Source of the DNA: Streptomyces ferrugineus
GTDB lineage: Bacteria; Actinomycetota; Actinomycetes; Streptomycetales; Streptomycetaceae
Assembly: GCF_015160855.1 (NCBI RefSeq)
Contig: NZ_CP063373.1
Span: 2,294,001-2,358,000, forward strand
Length of the DNA: 64,000 bases
Reading direction: 5' to 3'
Under the pieces are notes generated by a model. It was not told the origin of the DNA. It worked only from the letters and a program-made list of their open reading frames with translations, and made no database searches. The position numbers were made by a program, and so were the translations under genes. Below, in pieces: positions 1 through 7,969 of this stretch. Each line of letters begins with the position of its first letter. The stretch's first letter is position 1.

Positions 1-714
1 CGCCAGCTGCTCACGCACACCTCCGGGCTGCGGCCGGAACTTCCCCTGTACGACTGCGCGGACGACGCGGAGCGCCTGGAGATGCTGCGCGCCGAACCCC
101 CGATCGGCGTCCCCGGCACCTACTGCTACTCCGACCTCAACCTGCTCCTGCTCCAGCACGTCCTGGAACGCATCACGAGCCGCACCCTCGACGTCCTGAT
201 CCACGACGGCATCACGCGTCCGCTGGGCATGACGGCGACCCACTTCGGCCCCTGCGCCGGCGCGGCGGCGACGGAGGACCAGCGCCGGCCCTGGGCCAAG
301 GCGGACCGGGGGATGCTGCGCGGCACGGTCCACGACGAGAACGCCTGGGCGCTGGGCGGGGTGGCGGGCCACGCGGGCCTGTTCGCCACCGGCCACGACC
401 TCGCGGTCTTCTGCCGCGCCCTGCTCTCCGGGGGCGCGTACGGCCCCGCCCGCATCCTGGGCCCCGACTTCGTGGAACTCCTGCTGACCCCGCCCGGTCT
501 GGGCTTCGCGGTCGACCAGCCGTGGTTCATGGGAGAGCTGGCGGGCCGGGGGGCGGCCGGGCACACGGGCTTCACCGGGACGTCACTGGTACTGGATCCG
601 GCCACGGACTCGTTCCTGGTACTGCTGGCGAACACGGTGCATCCGCGGAGGCGGGGGGCGGACAGCGGGCCGCGGGCGCGGGCGGGGTCGAGGGTGGCGC
701 GGGCGATGCGGTAG
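1..714 (+). CDS. Serine hydrolase, beta-lactamase class C / esterase family, 5' truncated by window edge
   Basis: The reading frame is open from base 1 to the TAG at 712-714, so only the C-terminal ~237 residues are seen. A QLLTHTSGL stretch at the very start, a YSDLN motif (equivalent of the catalytic Tyr-x-Asn) about 40 residues later, and an HTGFTGTS segment (the H/KTG box) identify the penicillin-binding-protein-like serine hydrolase fold. The SxxK nucleophile must lie upstream of the window. Such proteins act on beta-lactams, esters or peptides, and the substrate cannot be read from sequence. The last ~25 residues are arginine-rich and low in complexity. The gene is followed by a long inverted repeat. 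Confidence 0.85.
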   Translation, partial: RQLLTHTSGLRPELPLYDCADDAERLEMLRAEPPIGVPGTYCYSDLNLLLLQHVLERITSRTLDVLIHDGITRPLGMTATHFGPCAGAAATEDQRRPWAKADRGMLRGTVHDENAWALGGVAGHAGLFATGHDLAVFCRALLSGGAYGPARILGPDFVELLLTPPGLGFAVDQPWFMGELAGRGAAGHTGFTGTSLVLDPATDSFLVLLANTVHPRRRGADSGPRARAGSRVARAMR

Positions 715-740
715 CGGCGGGGAGAGTTTCTCCGCCCCCG

Positions 741-940
741 CCGCCCCTACCCATTCCCGTCCCCCAGGGGCTCCGCCCCTTCGACCCCGCCAGGGGGCTC
801 CGCCCCCTGGACCCCCGCTCCTCAAACGCCGGAGGGGCTGGATTTTCAGCCCGTCCGGCGTTTGAGGACGAGGCCCGTTCAGGGCCGAAGCGGGGGTCTG
901 GGGGCGGCAGCCCCCAGGGGACGGGAATGGGTAGGGGCGG
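741..940. repeat. Composite intergenic inverted repeat (Streptomyces-type)
   Basis: A 200-bp element folds back on itself in nested arms. A perfect 24-bp outer pair lies at 741-764 and 917-940. A perfect 15-bp pair (TCCTCAAACGCCGGA at 819-833 with its complement at 854-868) lies inside, and a GGGCTG/CAGCCC hairpin forms the centre. The CTCAAACGCCGGA core is, from memory, a very common dispersed intergenic repeat in Streptomyces. It sits between two genes on the same strand and could act as a transcription terminator. Confidence 0.8.
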
Positions 941-976
941 TCGGCTCCGCGCCGGTCGCGCTCGTAGAATCGCCGG

Positions 977-1975
977 GTGAACGCCCCCGTCCCCCCGCCC
1001 GCCGAAACCCTGCGCAGCGCCCTCGCCGCCCTCCTCGACGGCCTCCCGCCCCACCGGGCCACCCAGGCGGTCGACCGGCTGATCGCCGCCTACCGCGGAG
1101 CGACCCCCACCCACACCCCCATCCTCCGCGACCACGCAGACGTGGCCGCCTACGCCGCCTACCGCATGCCCGCCACCTTCGAGGCCGTCCACGCGGCGCT
1201 GGAGGCGTTCGCACGGGCCGTACCGGACTGGACCCCCACCGGCCACATCGACGTCGGCGGCGGAACCGGCGCCGCCACCTGGGCCGTCACCGCCACCTGG
1301 CCCGGCGAGCGCAGCGTCACCGTGCTGGACTGGGCCGAGCCCGCCCTGGAGACCGGCCGGGAGATCGCCGCCGTCAACCCGGCGCTGAGGCAGGCCCGCT
1401 GGCAGCGCGCCCGCATCGGCCCGGAGCTCACCCTCGACCCCACCGACCTCGTCACCGTCTCCTACGTCCTCAACGAACTCACCGCCCCCGACCGCACCAC
1501 CCTCCTCGACACCGTCGCCTCCGCCGCGCAGGCGGTCGTGATCGTCGAACCCGGCACCCCCGACGGCTACACCCGCGTCATCGAGGCCCGCGACCGCCTC
1601 ATCGCCGCCGGCTTCCACGTCGCCGCCCCCTGCCCGCACAGCGCCGCCTGCCCCATCACGCCCGGCACGGACTGGTGCCACTTCGCGGCCCGCGTCAGCC
1701 GCTCCTCGCTGCACCGCCGGATCAAGGGCGGCTCCCTCGCCTACGAGGACGAGAAGTTCAGCTACGTCGCCGCCACCCGCCGCCCACCCACCCCGGCCCC
1801 CGCCCGGGTCGTACGCAAACCCCAGATCCGCAAGGGCCAGGTACTCCTCGACCTCTGCGAAACCGAACCGTCCCTACGCCGCACCACGATCACCAAACGC
1901 CACGGCGACCTCTACAAGTCGGCCCGAGACGCCGACTGGGGCGACGCCTGGACCCCGGAGGGCGACACCCCCTAG
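977..1975 (+). CDS. Rsm22-family small-ribosomal-subunit methyltransferase-like protein
   Basis: A 332-residue protein read from GTG at 977. Residues 92-98 (DVGGGTG) form the SAM-binding motif I of a class I methyltransferase fold. Four cysteines (219, 225, 234 and 294) sit in the pattern C-P-H-x3-C ... D-W-C-H ... L-C-E expected of the Rsm22/METTL17 family, where they hold an iron-sulfur cluster. Family members bind the assembling small ribosomal subunit, and catalytic activity has not been shown for all of them. The C-terminus is rich in basic residues, which fits RNA contact. It converges on the S37 peptidase gene, with a terminator-like repeat between them. Confidence 0.8.
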   Translation: MNAPVPPPAETLRSALAALLDGLPPHRATQAVDRLIAAYRGATPTHTPILRDHADVAAYAAYRMPATFEAVHAALEAFARAVPDWTPTGHIDVGGGTGAATWAVTATWPGERSVTVLDWAEPALETGREIAAVNPALRQARWQRARIGPELTLDPTDLVTVSYVLNELTAPDRTTLLDTVASAAQAVVIVEPGTPDGYTRVIEARDRLIAAGFHVAAPCPHSAACPITPGTDWCHFAARVSRSSLHRRIKGGSLAYEDEKFSYVAATRRPPTPAPARVVRKPQIRKGQVLLDLCETEPSLRRTTITKRHGDLYKSARDADWGDAWTPEGDTP

Positions 1976-1980
1976 GGGAG

Positions 1981-2095
1981 TGTTTTGAAAGTCCCGCACG
2001 GCACTTGCGGCGCCCGGCACGCACCCTCGCCGCACCGGCTGTGACAACAGCCGCTGCCGCGGCGGGCGCGGGCACCGCACCGGACCTTCAAAACA
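1981..2095. terminator. Bidirectional terminator region between convergent genes
   Basis: TGTTTTGAAAGTCC at 1981-1994 pairs with GGACCTTCAAAACA at 2082-2095 with one mismatch, and a small CGGCTGT/ACAGCCG hairpin lies between them near 2035-2053. The right arm contains the TGA stop (2088-2090) of the leftward peptidase gene, so the element serves both convergent transcripts. Confidence 0.55.
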
Positions 2096-3476
2096 CCCCT
2101 TGGCACCGAGCCCATCGCGCCAGCGTCGCCCGTGCCTGCGCCCGGTCGGCGGGCGGCAGGTTCTCGATCTTGGCGCTGTGGTTCCCGCCCGGTACGTGCA
2201 GGACCCTGGAATCGGGGCCACCGGGGCGGAAGGGCTCGGCGACGGAGGGGTCCATCGTGCCGTTGACGAACAGCAGGCGGCTGCCTCGGCGGCGCACCCA
2301 GCGGTCGATGTCCGGCATGGCCGTGGAGTCGAACCGCATCGGGATGTCGCGCGGCACGAAGGTGCGGGGCCGGGTGTGGTCCCGGTACCGCAGCAGGCCG
2401 GTCAGATGCGGCGCCGGCACCTCGGGGTAGCCGAGCTGGGTGCCGCACTGGTACCAGTACGGGATGTAGTTGCGCGCCGTCGAGTCGGCGTACAGGGACA
2501 GCCCGGTCGTACGGTCCAGCCAGTCGTACAGCTCGTCCGACGTGGCGTCCGGACCGGGAAGCGCGGCGAGGTCCGCCGCCTGCGCGCGCTGCCAGAACAT
2601 GAACTGCGCGCGCACCACCGCGATCTCCAGCGCCTTGTCGGCACTTCCGACGAGGCGGAAGGTGTCCCCGGCGCCGGCCGCCCAGCCCTCGTAACGGGCG
2701 ACCATCTCGTCGCGGCGCAGCAGGATGCGCCGCTGGGCCCCCTGCACCGCCTCGCGGTGTTCAGCGCTGCCCACGCTGTCCAGGAAGCGCACGTAGGCGG
2801 AGTCGTCCCGGTCGTCGACGTTGTTCGGGGCGCCGTACGCCACGGTGCCGTCCACGTCGTGGGGATGGAAGCGGCGGTGGTAGACCGCGGCCATGCCGCC
2901 CTTGCTGCCGCCCGCCGAGATCCAGGAACCGGGGTACAGATCGCGGAAGAGGCGGACGACGCGGTGATGGTCGTCCGCGGCCTGGCGGATCGTCAGATGG
3001 GTGTGGTCGAGGGTCGCCGGGCGGGACGTGCCGAAGTAGCGGTGCTCGATCTGGAGCTGGTTGGCGCCCAGCAGCACGGTCGGTTCGGCCCGCCAGGGCG
3101 TGAGTACGGCGTGGTATCCCGTCGTGGCGAGGACCATGGGGCGGTCCACCGCGGTGTGCAGCAGCGTGAGGCGCTGCTCGAAGGTGCCGGCCGCCGGGTC
3201 GGTGTGGTCCACCCGCTGACGCAGCCCGAGCACGAAGAACCGGTCACCCGACTCGGCCCCCGGCCGCTCCTCGACCACCCTCAGCCCCGGCAGCGCCCGT
3301 AACACACTGGCGACGTCGCCCCTCCCCGCACGCTCCCCCGGACTCCGTCCGGGGGGACCCCCGTCTCGCTTCGGTCGGCCCGCGGCCGACGCCGTCGAGG
3401 CCGTCGGCACCGTCGAGATCAGCGGCGCCGCCGACGCCGTGGTGATGAGCATGCGACGTCTCGTCCACCCGCGCAT
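2088..3476 (-). CDS. Secreted S37-family tripeptidyl aminopeptidase (PS-10 peptidase family)
   Basis: 462 residues. The N-terminus (TRRRMLITTASAAPL) looks like a twin-arginine export signal. GGSKGG places the nucleophile at Ser191. The TMDPS segment near residue 411 and GGNHS near residue 433 supply the expected Asp and His of an alpha/beta-hydrolase triad. HRYFGTSRP matches the substrate-side loop of Streptomyces prolyl tri/tetrapeptidyl aminopeptidases, which trim tripeptides from proteins outside the cell. The glycine/proline-rich stretch after the signal may be a pro-segment. The start at ATG 3476 puts the signal peptide in place. Confidence 0.85.
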   Translation of the reverse strand: MRGWTRRRMLITTASAAPLISTVPTASTASAAGRPKRDGGPPGRSPGERAGRGDVASVLRALPGLRVVEERPGAESGDRFFVLGLRQRVDHTDPAAGTFEQRLTLLHTAVDRPMVLATTGYHAVLTPWRAEPTVLLGANQLQIEHRYFGTSRPATLDHTHLTIRQAADDHHRVVRLFRDLYPGSWISAGGSKGGMAAVYHRRFHPHDVDGTVAYGAPNNVDDRDDSAYVRFLDSVGSAEHREAVQGAQRRILLRRDEMVARYEGWAAGAGDTFRLVGSADKALEIAVVRAQFMFWQRAQAADLAALPGPDATSDELYDWLDRTTGLSLYADSTARNYIPYWYQCGTQLGYPEVPAPHLTGLLRYRDHTRPRTFVPRDIPMRFDSTAMPDIDRWVRRRGSRLLFVNGTMDPSVAEPFRPGGPDSRVLHVPGGNHSAKIENLPPADRAQARATLARWARCQGVF

Positions 3477-3594
3477 CGCGATTCCTCCGTCACTGTCCTG
3501 AGCTGCTGACCGCTTCAGTACAGCCGCCGTGCGCCGGGCGGGGATCCCGCACGAGAGGGGCCCGTCTCCCTCGGGCGGGGGAGACGGGCCCCCG

Positions 3595-3759
3595 CTATTT
3601 CTGCTTCTGCTGGAGCCTGCGCAGCAGTTCCCGCTTCTGCGCCGCGGGGTCCGTACCGCCGCCGATCCGGCTGCCCCGGCCCCCGCCGCGCAGCGCCTTG
3701 CGGCCGAGGTTCCGTCGGGTGCCGCCGACTCCGAGCATGTTTCCGCCGCCTCGGGTCAT
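3595..3759 (-). CDS. Small basic conserved protein (DUF6243-like)
   Basis: A 54-residue protein starting MTRGGGNMLGVGGTRR and ending in a lysine/glutamine-rich helix. The start at 3759 is preferred over the upstream ATG at 3780 because AAAGGAG lies just before it. The GG-rich N-terminus with NLGRKALRG resembles a small Streptomyces family I recall as DUF6243, whose function is unknown. It is transcribed divergently from the TetR gene across a perfect palindrome. Confidence 0.6.
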   Translation of the reverse strand: MTRGGGNMLGVGGTRRNLGRKALRGGGRGSRIGGGTDPAAQKRELLRRLQQKQK

Positions 3760-3798
3760 GGTGAGGCTCCTTTCGTTCATCCATCACTCACATCACTT

Positions 3799-3814
3799 GA
3801 CGATACGTATCGTC
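3799..3814. promoter_or_regulatory. Perfect 16-bp palindrome, candidate TetR operator
   Basis: GACGATACGTATCGTC is fully self-complementary. It lies in the divergent space between the small basic protein and the TetR regulator, beside a TTGACG -35-like hexamer, where an autoregulatory TetR site would be expected. Confidence 0.6.
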
Positions 3815-3879
3815 TCGTTTCCGTCGCTCGATCAGGATCCGGCGAGACGCTCCGTCTTGTCAACTGATAAATTCGAGCC

Positions 3880-4533
3880 ATGGCAGCCCAGAAGTCCGCC
3901 CAGAAGTCCCCCCGGACCGTCCCCAACTCCACCCGCCGCAGCGAGAAGTCCCGCCGCGCCATCTACGACGCCGCACTCGCTCTCGTCGGGGAGGTCGGCT
4001 ACCCCAGGACCACCATCGAGGGCATCGCCGCCCGCGCCGGCGTCGGCAAGCAGACGATCTACCGGTGGTGGTCGTCGAAGGCCGACGTGCTGCTGGAGGC
4101 CTTCCTCGACCTGAGCGAGCAGGCCTCCCGGGACGCGGGAGCGGAGTACGAGTTCGCCATCCCGGACACCGGCGACCTCGCCGCCGACCTCAAGGCCGTA
4201 CTGCGCCTCACCGTCGACCAGCTCAAGGACCCCCGCTTCGAGGCACCCTCCCGCGCCCTGGCCGCCGAGGGCGTGGTCGACGAGCAGCTCGGCCGGGTCT
4301 TCGTGGCCAAGCTCCTCGAACCCTCGCTCCAGCTGTACGTCGACCGGGTGCGCGCCGCCCAGGAGGCCGGCCAGGTCCGCCGCGAGGTCGACCCGCGCAT
4401 CGCCCTCGAACTGTGGGTCTCGCCCCTCGCCCAGCGTTGGCTGCAGCACACGGGGCCGATCTCGTACGAGTACACCGACACCCTCGTCGACTACGCCCTG
4501 CACGGCATCGCATCGCGCACGGTTGGGGCGTAA
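3880..4533 (+). CDS. TetR/AcrR-family transcriptional regulator
   Basis: 217 residues. A helix-turn-helix spans about residues 44-70 (TTIEGIAARAGVGKQTIYRWW), typical of TetR repressors. The C-terminal ligand and dimer domain resembles TetR_C families seen beside efflux or metabolic genes, and the ligand is unknown. A lysine/arginine-rich tail of ~25 residues precedes the DNA-binding domain. It probably represses itself and the divergent small gene through the palindrome at 3799-3814. Confidence 0.85.
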   Translation: MAAQKSAQKSPRTVPNSTRRSEKSRRAIYDAALALVGEVGYPRTTIEGIAARAGVGKQTIYRWWSSKADVLLEAFLDLSEQASRDAGAEYEFAIPDTGDLAADLKAVLRLTVDQLKDPRFEAPSRALAAEGVVDEQLGRVFVAKLLEPSLQLYVDRVRAAQEAGQVRREVDPRIALELWVSPLAQRWLQHTGPISYEYTDTLVDYALHGIASRTVGA

Positions 4534-4681
4534 ATCCCGCCAAAACAGCTCATTACCGCTGATCCAGGGGGTGTGTACGCCTCGCCCCACCTACCCCGGT
4601 TGTCCGCTACGGCCCCCCGGAGCGCACGATAGTGGGACCATAGGGCATGCTGTTCCGCACGACAGCGAGGCGAGGGGATAG

Positions 4682-5419
4682 ATGAGCGCGGAGTTGGGCG
4701 GCCGCACCGGCCTGCAGGGCAAACTCTCCCAGTGGCTGCGCGGACGCCGCCCCAAGGACACCACCGCGGACGACGGTGGTCGTGAGGCCCTGCTGCTGGC
4801 CGCCGCCGGAACGGGCCTGCCGCTCGCGCCCGCCGCGTACCCCGCCCCCGGCTACCGCTGCTCCTGCGACCGCGTCGGCTGTCCCACGCCCGCCCGGCAC
4901 CCGGTGTCCTTCGCCTGGCAGACGCAGTCCACCACCGACCGCGCCCAGATCGAGCGCTGGGCCCGCCACCAGCCGCAGGCCAACTTCATCACCGCCACCG
5001 GCATGGTCCACGACGTGCTCGACGTGCCGCTGGAGGCCGGGCTCGACGCGCTGGAGCGGCTGCTCGGCGCGGGTGTCGAGGTCGGGCCGGTCGCCGAGAG
5101 CGACGACGGACGCCTGCTGTTCTTCACCCTCACCCGCGGCACCCCCGAGGACGAGGACGAGTGGTGGCCCTGCGAGCTGGACTGCCACCCCGAGACGATG
5201 GACGAGCACCCCGGACTGCGCTGGCACTGCCGGGGCTCGTACGTCCTCGTACCGCCCGCCCGGCTGCCCGGCGACGGTCAGACCGTGCACTGGGTACGCG
5301 GCCTCGAACACCCCTTGCCCGACCCGCTCAGCCTGCTGGAAGTCCTCACCGACGCCTGCGCCCGCCACGCCGACGAGGAGCCCGGCCACGTCCCCGCGGC
5401 CTGGCCCCTGCGCCACTGA
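4682..5419 (+). CDS. Stand-alone PrimPol-like (bifunctional DNA primase/polymerase N-terminal domain) protein
   Basis: 245 residues. The segment YRCSCDRVGCPTPARHP followed by AWQTQSTTDRAQIERW matches the N-terminal zinc-binding and start region of actinobacterial PrimPol-domain proteins, and HDVLDVP corresponds to the strand that normally carries catalytic acidic residues. There is no helicase or C-terminal domain. Whether it has primase activity cannot be judged. The C-terminus (WVRGLEHPLPDPLSLLEVL) is conserved in Streptomyces relatives as I remember them. It converges on the lipoprotein gene 18 bp away. Confidence 0.6.
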   Translation: MSAELGGRTGLQGKLSQWLRGRRPKDTTADDGGREALLLAAAGTGLPLAPAAYPAPGYRCSCDRVGCPTPARHPVSFAWQTQSTTDRAQIERWARHQPQANFITATGMVHDVLDVPLEAGLDALERLLGAGVEVGPVAESDDGRLLFFTLTRGTPEDEDEWWPCELDCHPETMDEHPGLRWHCRGSYVLVPPARLPGDGQTVHWVRGLEHPLPDPLSLLEVLTDACARHADEEPGHVPAAWPLRH

Positions 5420-5437
5420 GCCACCACGACGGCGGCG

Positions 5438-6430
5438 CTACTCGCCCTTCGCCGACGTCAGCCCCTGGGTCCGGCCGATGATCTCCACCTTCCCCGAGCC
5501 CTTCGGGTCCAGGGCCACCTCGTTCGAGATGATCTCCAGCGTCAGCGACTGCTTTATCTCGCCCGTCGTCAGGGCCTCCACCGCCTTGCCCGGCGAGGGG
5601 ACGTCGGTGCCCGCGTAGGCCGTCCGCTTCTCGTAGTAGCGCGTGGTGAAGAACACCATCGCGCCACCGTCCGCGGTGCGCAGCGCCAGCGGGGCGTAGT
5701 CGCCGTCGGTCAGCGGCTCGTCGATGAACTGGCTGACCAGGCCGGGGCGCTTGGCGTCCTTCTCCCGGTCGGCACGCCAGGCGCTGGTGTGGCGACCGGG
5801 CGCGAAGGTGTCCCCGCCGTCCTTGAGGTAGCCGGCGTACTCCTTGCTCAAGTCCCGCGGCGGCACGGCCAGTTCGGTCGAGTTCGCGGGAACGGCCTCG
5901 GCCCAGCCGTCCTTGTCGGTCTTGAACTCCGGTACGTCGTCGGGGGCCGTCAGCGTCAGATACGCGGCCTCCCACGGCTCGTCCAGACCGTCCCGGGTGA
6001 ACACGAAGAGCCAGCGCGCGCTGCCGAACTTGTTGCCCGCCGCGTCGGCCAGGAACCAGCGCGGCCAGCCCGCCTTCTTCGGAATCGTGTACTTGACGTC
6101 CGACAGCTTCAGCGGGGTGTGCTTCGCGTTGCCGCCGGGGCTGACCGCCTTGCTCGCCTTCAGCCGGGCGGCGTCGATGTCGCCCAGGGCGCCGGTGACG
6201 TAGTCGGCGTCGAGGGAGCTGTCGTACTCCTTGTCCGCCTCGTTGTACGCGACAGTGAACTGCTGGAGCGCCTTGGCGGCCTCCGCCTTGGTGGCCGAGG
6301 GGAGGATCTCCCGCTCCCCGTGGACCACCACGCACCCGCTCGCCGTCAACGACAAAGCGGTCACGGACGCCGCTATCAGTGCGCTCCGGTCAAGCCTGCG
6401 GAGCCTTCGAGGGCCGCGATCCCTGCTCAT
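5438..6430 (-). CDS. Putative lipoprotein of unknown function
   Basis: 330 residues with a basic N-terminus, a hydrophobic stretch and a lipobox LTASGC with Cys33, so it is expected to be anchored outside the cell membrane. The mature part is rich in Lys/Asp and has no motif I recognise. Its start overlaps the 3' end of the broken iron permease gene upstream, which suggests the two were once translated together. A role in the iron locus is possible on position only. Confidence 0.7.
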   Translation of the reverse strand: MSRDRGPRRLRRLDRSALIAASVTALSLTASGCVVVHGEREILPSATKAEAAKALQQFTVAYNEADKEYDSSLDADYVTGALGDIDAARLKASKAVSPGGNAKHTPLKLSDVKYTIPKKAGWPRWFLADAAGNKFGSARWLFVFTRDGLDEPWEAAYLTLTAPDDVPEFKTDKDGWAEAVPANSTELAVPPRDLSKEYAGYLKDGGDTFAPGRHTSAWRADREKDAKRPGLVSQFIDEPLTDGDYAPLALRTADGGAMVFFTTRYYEKRTAYAGTDVPSPGKAVEALTTGEIKQSLTLEIISNEVALDPKGSGKVEIIGRTQGLTSAKGE

Positions 6431-6986
6431 CAGGTCCCTTCACCTTCCCCTTCCCGGAGGCGAACCCTACCGGGGCCAGGAACAGCGCGAGCGTCGGGAT
6501 CAGGTACAGCAGCCACACCGTGACCTGAAGGACGGTCGGATCCGCCTGGAAGTTGAACACGCCCTTCAGCAAGGTGCCGTACCAACTCGACGGGTCGATG
6601 GTGTCGGCAGATCGTGGAAGCCGTACGCCAGCACGCCCGCCGCCACGACGACCAGCATGCCGCCGGTCCAGGTGAAGAACCTGGAGAGGTTGATGCGCAG
6701 CGCGCCCCGGTAGAACAGTCGGCCGCGCGCACCGGCGCCCACACGAACAGGGCCGTCTCGATGCCCTCCTGGCGCACCGCCAGGGCGGTGCGCCGCATCC
6801 AGAGCGCCATCCACGTCACCAGGCCGACCGCGAGGAGCGACAGCGACCCGCCGAGCGCCTCCTGCGCCTCGAACGTCAGCTCCTGCGAGCCGAATTCGCG
6901 TCCCTACGGTCCGTCCTCACCAGATAGGCGATGAGTATGCAGACGACGAGGGACGCCTCCAGGCCCTCGCGCAGCTTCGCCCCCAT
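6390..6986 (-). pseudogene. efeU: FTR1/EfeU-type iron permease, broken by several internal deletions
   Basis: Three frames together spell an FTR1 permease. ATG 6986 begins MGAKLREGLEASLVV (first REGLE iron motif). The frame then jumps to [17 protein letters not shown] and [13 protein letters not shown] (second motif), then to [20 protein letters not shown], then to [18 protein letters not shown] and the C-terminal helix ending at 6390. Family members are about 280 residues. Here blocks of roughly 20-30 codons are missing after TDRRD, after MRRTA, after VRAA and after FHDL. The product cannot be a working permease. No efeO or efeB follows. Confidence 0.85.
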
Positions 6987-7004
6987 GGAGAGGTCAAAGG
7001 ACGG

Positions 7005-7823
7005 TCAAAGGTTGCGTTTCGGGGTCACCAGGACCGCACCCGTCCGAGGATGCGAGAGCACTTCGACCGGCTGGTCGTAGACCTCCGACAGCAGCCGCTC
7101 GGAGAACACCTCGGCGGGTGGCCCGTCGGCGGCGATCCGCCCGGCGCGCAGAATCGCGACCCGATGCGCGTACGCCGCCGCGAGACCCAGATCGTGGAGT
7201 ACGACCACCACCGCGTCCCCGGCCCGCGCCCGCTCCCGGCACAACCGCAGCACCAGCTCCTGATGCCTGAGGTCGAGCGCCGCCGTCGGCTCGTCCAGCA
7301 ACAGCAGCGGCGCGCGCTGCGCGAGCACCCGGGCGAGCGCGACCCGGGCCCGCTCGCCACCGCTGAGCGCGGAGAACGGCCGTACCGCGAAGCCGGTCAC
7401 CTCGGCGGCGGCCATCGCCTCGGCGACGGCCAGATCGTCCTCGGCGGGGGAGACGGCATGGGGTGCGCGCCCCATCCGCACGACCTCCTCCACCGTGAAG
7501 GGGAAGGCCAGCGCCGCCGACTGCGGCAGAACGGCACGACGCAGGGCCAGTTCGGGGGCGGACCACTCGGCGGCCGGCCGGCCGTGAATCCGTACGGTGC
7601 CTCCGGCGACCGGCAGATCGGCGGCCAGCGCGCTCAACAGGGTGGACTTACCGGCCCCGTTGGGCCCGACGAGGGCGAGCACTTCGCCGGCGCGGACGGT
7701 CACGGAGACGCCGTGGAGCACGGGACGGGAGCCGAGACGAACGTGGACCGCCTCGGCGCGGGCGAGGACGTCGCCGGGTGAGGCGGGAGCGGGAGGGGCG
7801 GGACGGTGGCGGAGGAGTCTCAT
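7005..7823 (-). CDS. hmuV: Heme/iron-complex ABC transporter ATP-binding protein
   Basis: 272 residues. Walker A GPNGAGKS at 53-60, signature LSGGE at 153-157, Walker B LLLLDEP at 173-179 and a VLHDLGLAA switch region are those of the FepC/HmuV class of importer ATPases. It follows the permease gene on the same strand and would power uptake of heme or a siderophore through HmuU. The iron box upstream of the permease suggests iron repression of both. Confidence 0.85.
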   Translation of the reverse strand: MRLLRHRPAPPAPASPGDVLARAEAVHVRLGSRPVLHGVSVTVRAGEVLALVGPNGAGKSTLLSALAADLPVAGGTVRIHGRPAAEWSAPELALRRAVLPQSAALAFPFTVEEVVRMGRAPHAVSPAEDDLAVAEAMAAAEVTGFAVRPFSALSGGERARVALARVLAQRAPLLLLDEPTAALDLRHQELVLRLCRERARAGDAVVVVLHDLGLAAAYAHRVAILRAGRIAADGPPAEVFSERLLSEVYDQPVEVLSHPRTGAVLVTPKRNL

Positions 7824-7887
7824 GAGGAGGGTGCTCCTTCAACGGAGGGTCACGTGCTGTCGCGGGCAGGGGCAACGCCCGTTGTTC

Positions 7888-7960
7888 AGGGGCGCGGGGC
7901 TGTATCAATTTGCGGCTCCGCCGCGCGGGCGCGACCAGCCCCCACACACCCGCAGCCGCC
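7888..7960. repeat. Dispersed Streptomyces intergenic repeat inside the heme operon
   Basis: AGGGGCGCGGGGCTG ... GCGCGACCAGCCCCCAC ... CCCGCAGCCGC is, from memory, one of the commonest short dispersed sequences in Streptomyces intergenic DNA. It can fold (GGGGCTG with CAGCCCC) and lies in the 146-bp gap between hmuU and hmuV, where it could dampen read-through. Confidence 0.6.
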
Positions 7961-7969
7961 ATACAACCT

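Noticed and set aside
572..1714. Long minus-strand ORF opposite the hydrolase end and the Rsm22 gene
   Set aside because: Glycine/alanine low-complexity translation of GC-rich DNA, no domain, and it fully overlaps a gene with clear family motifs.
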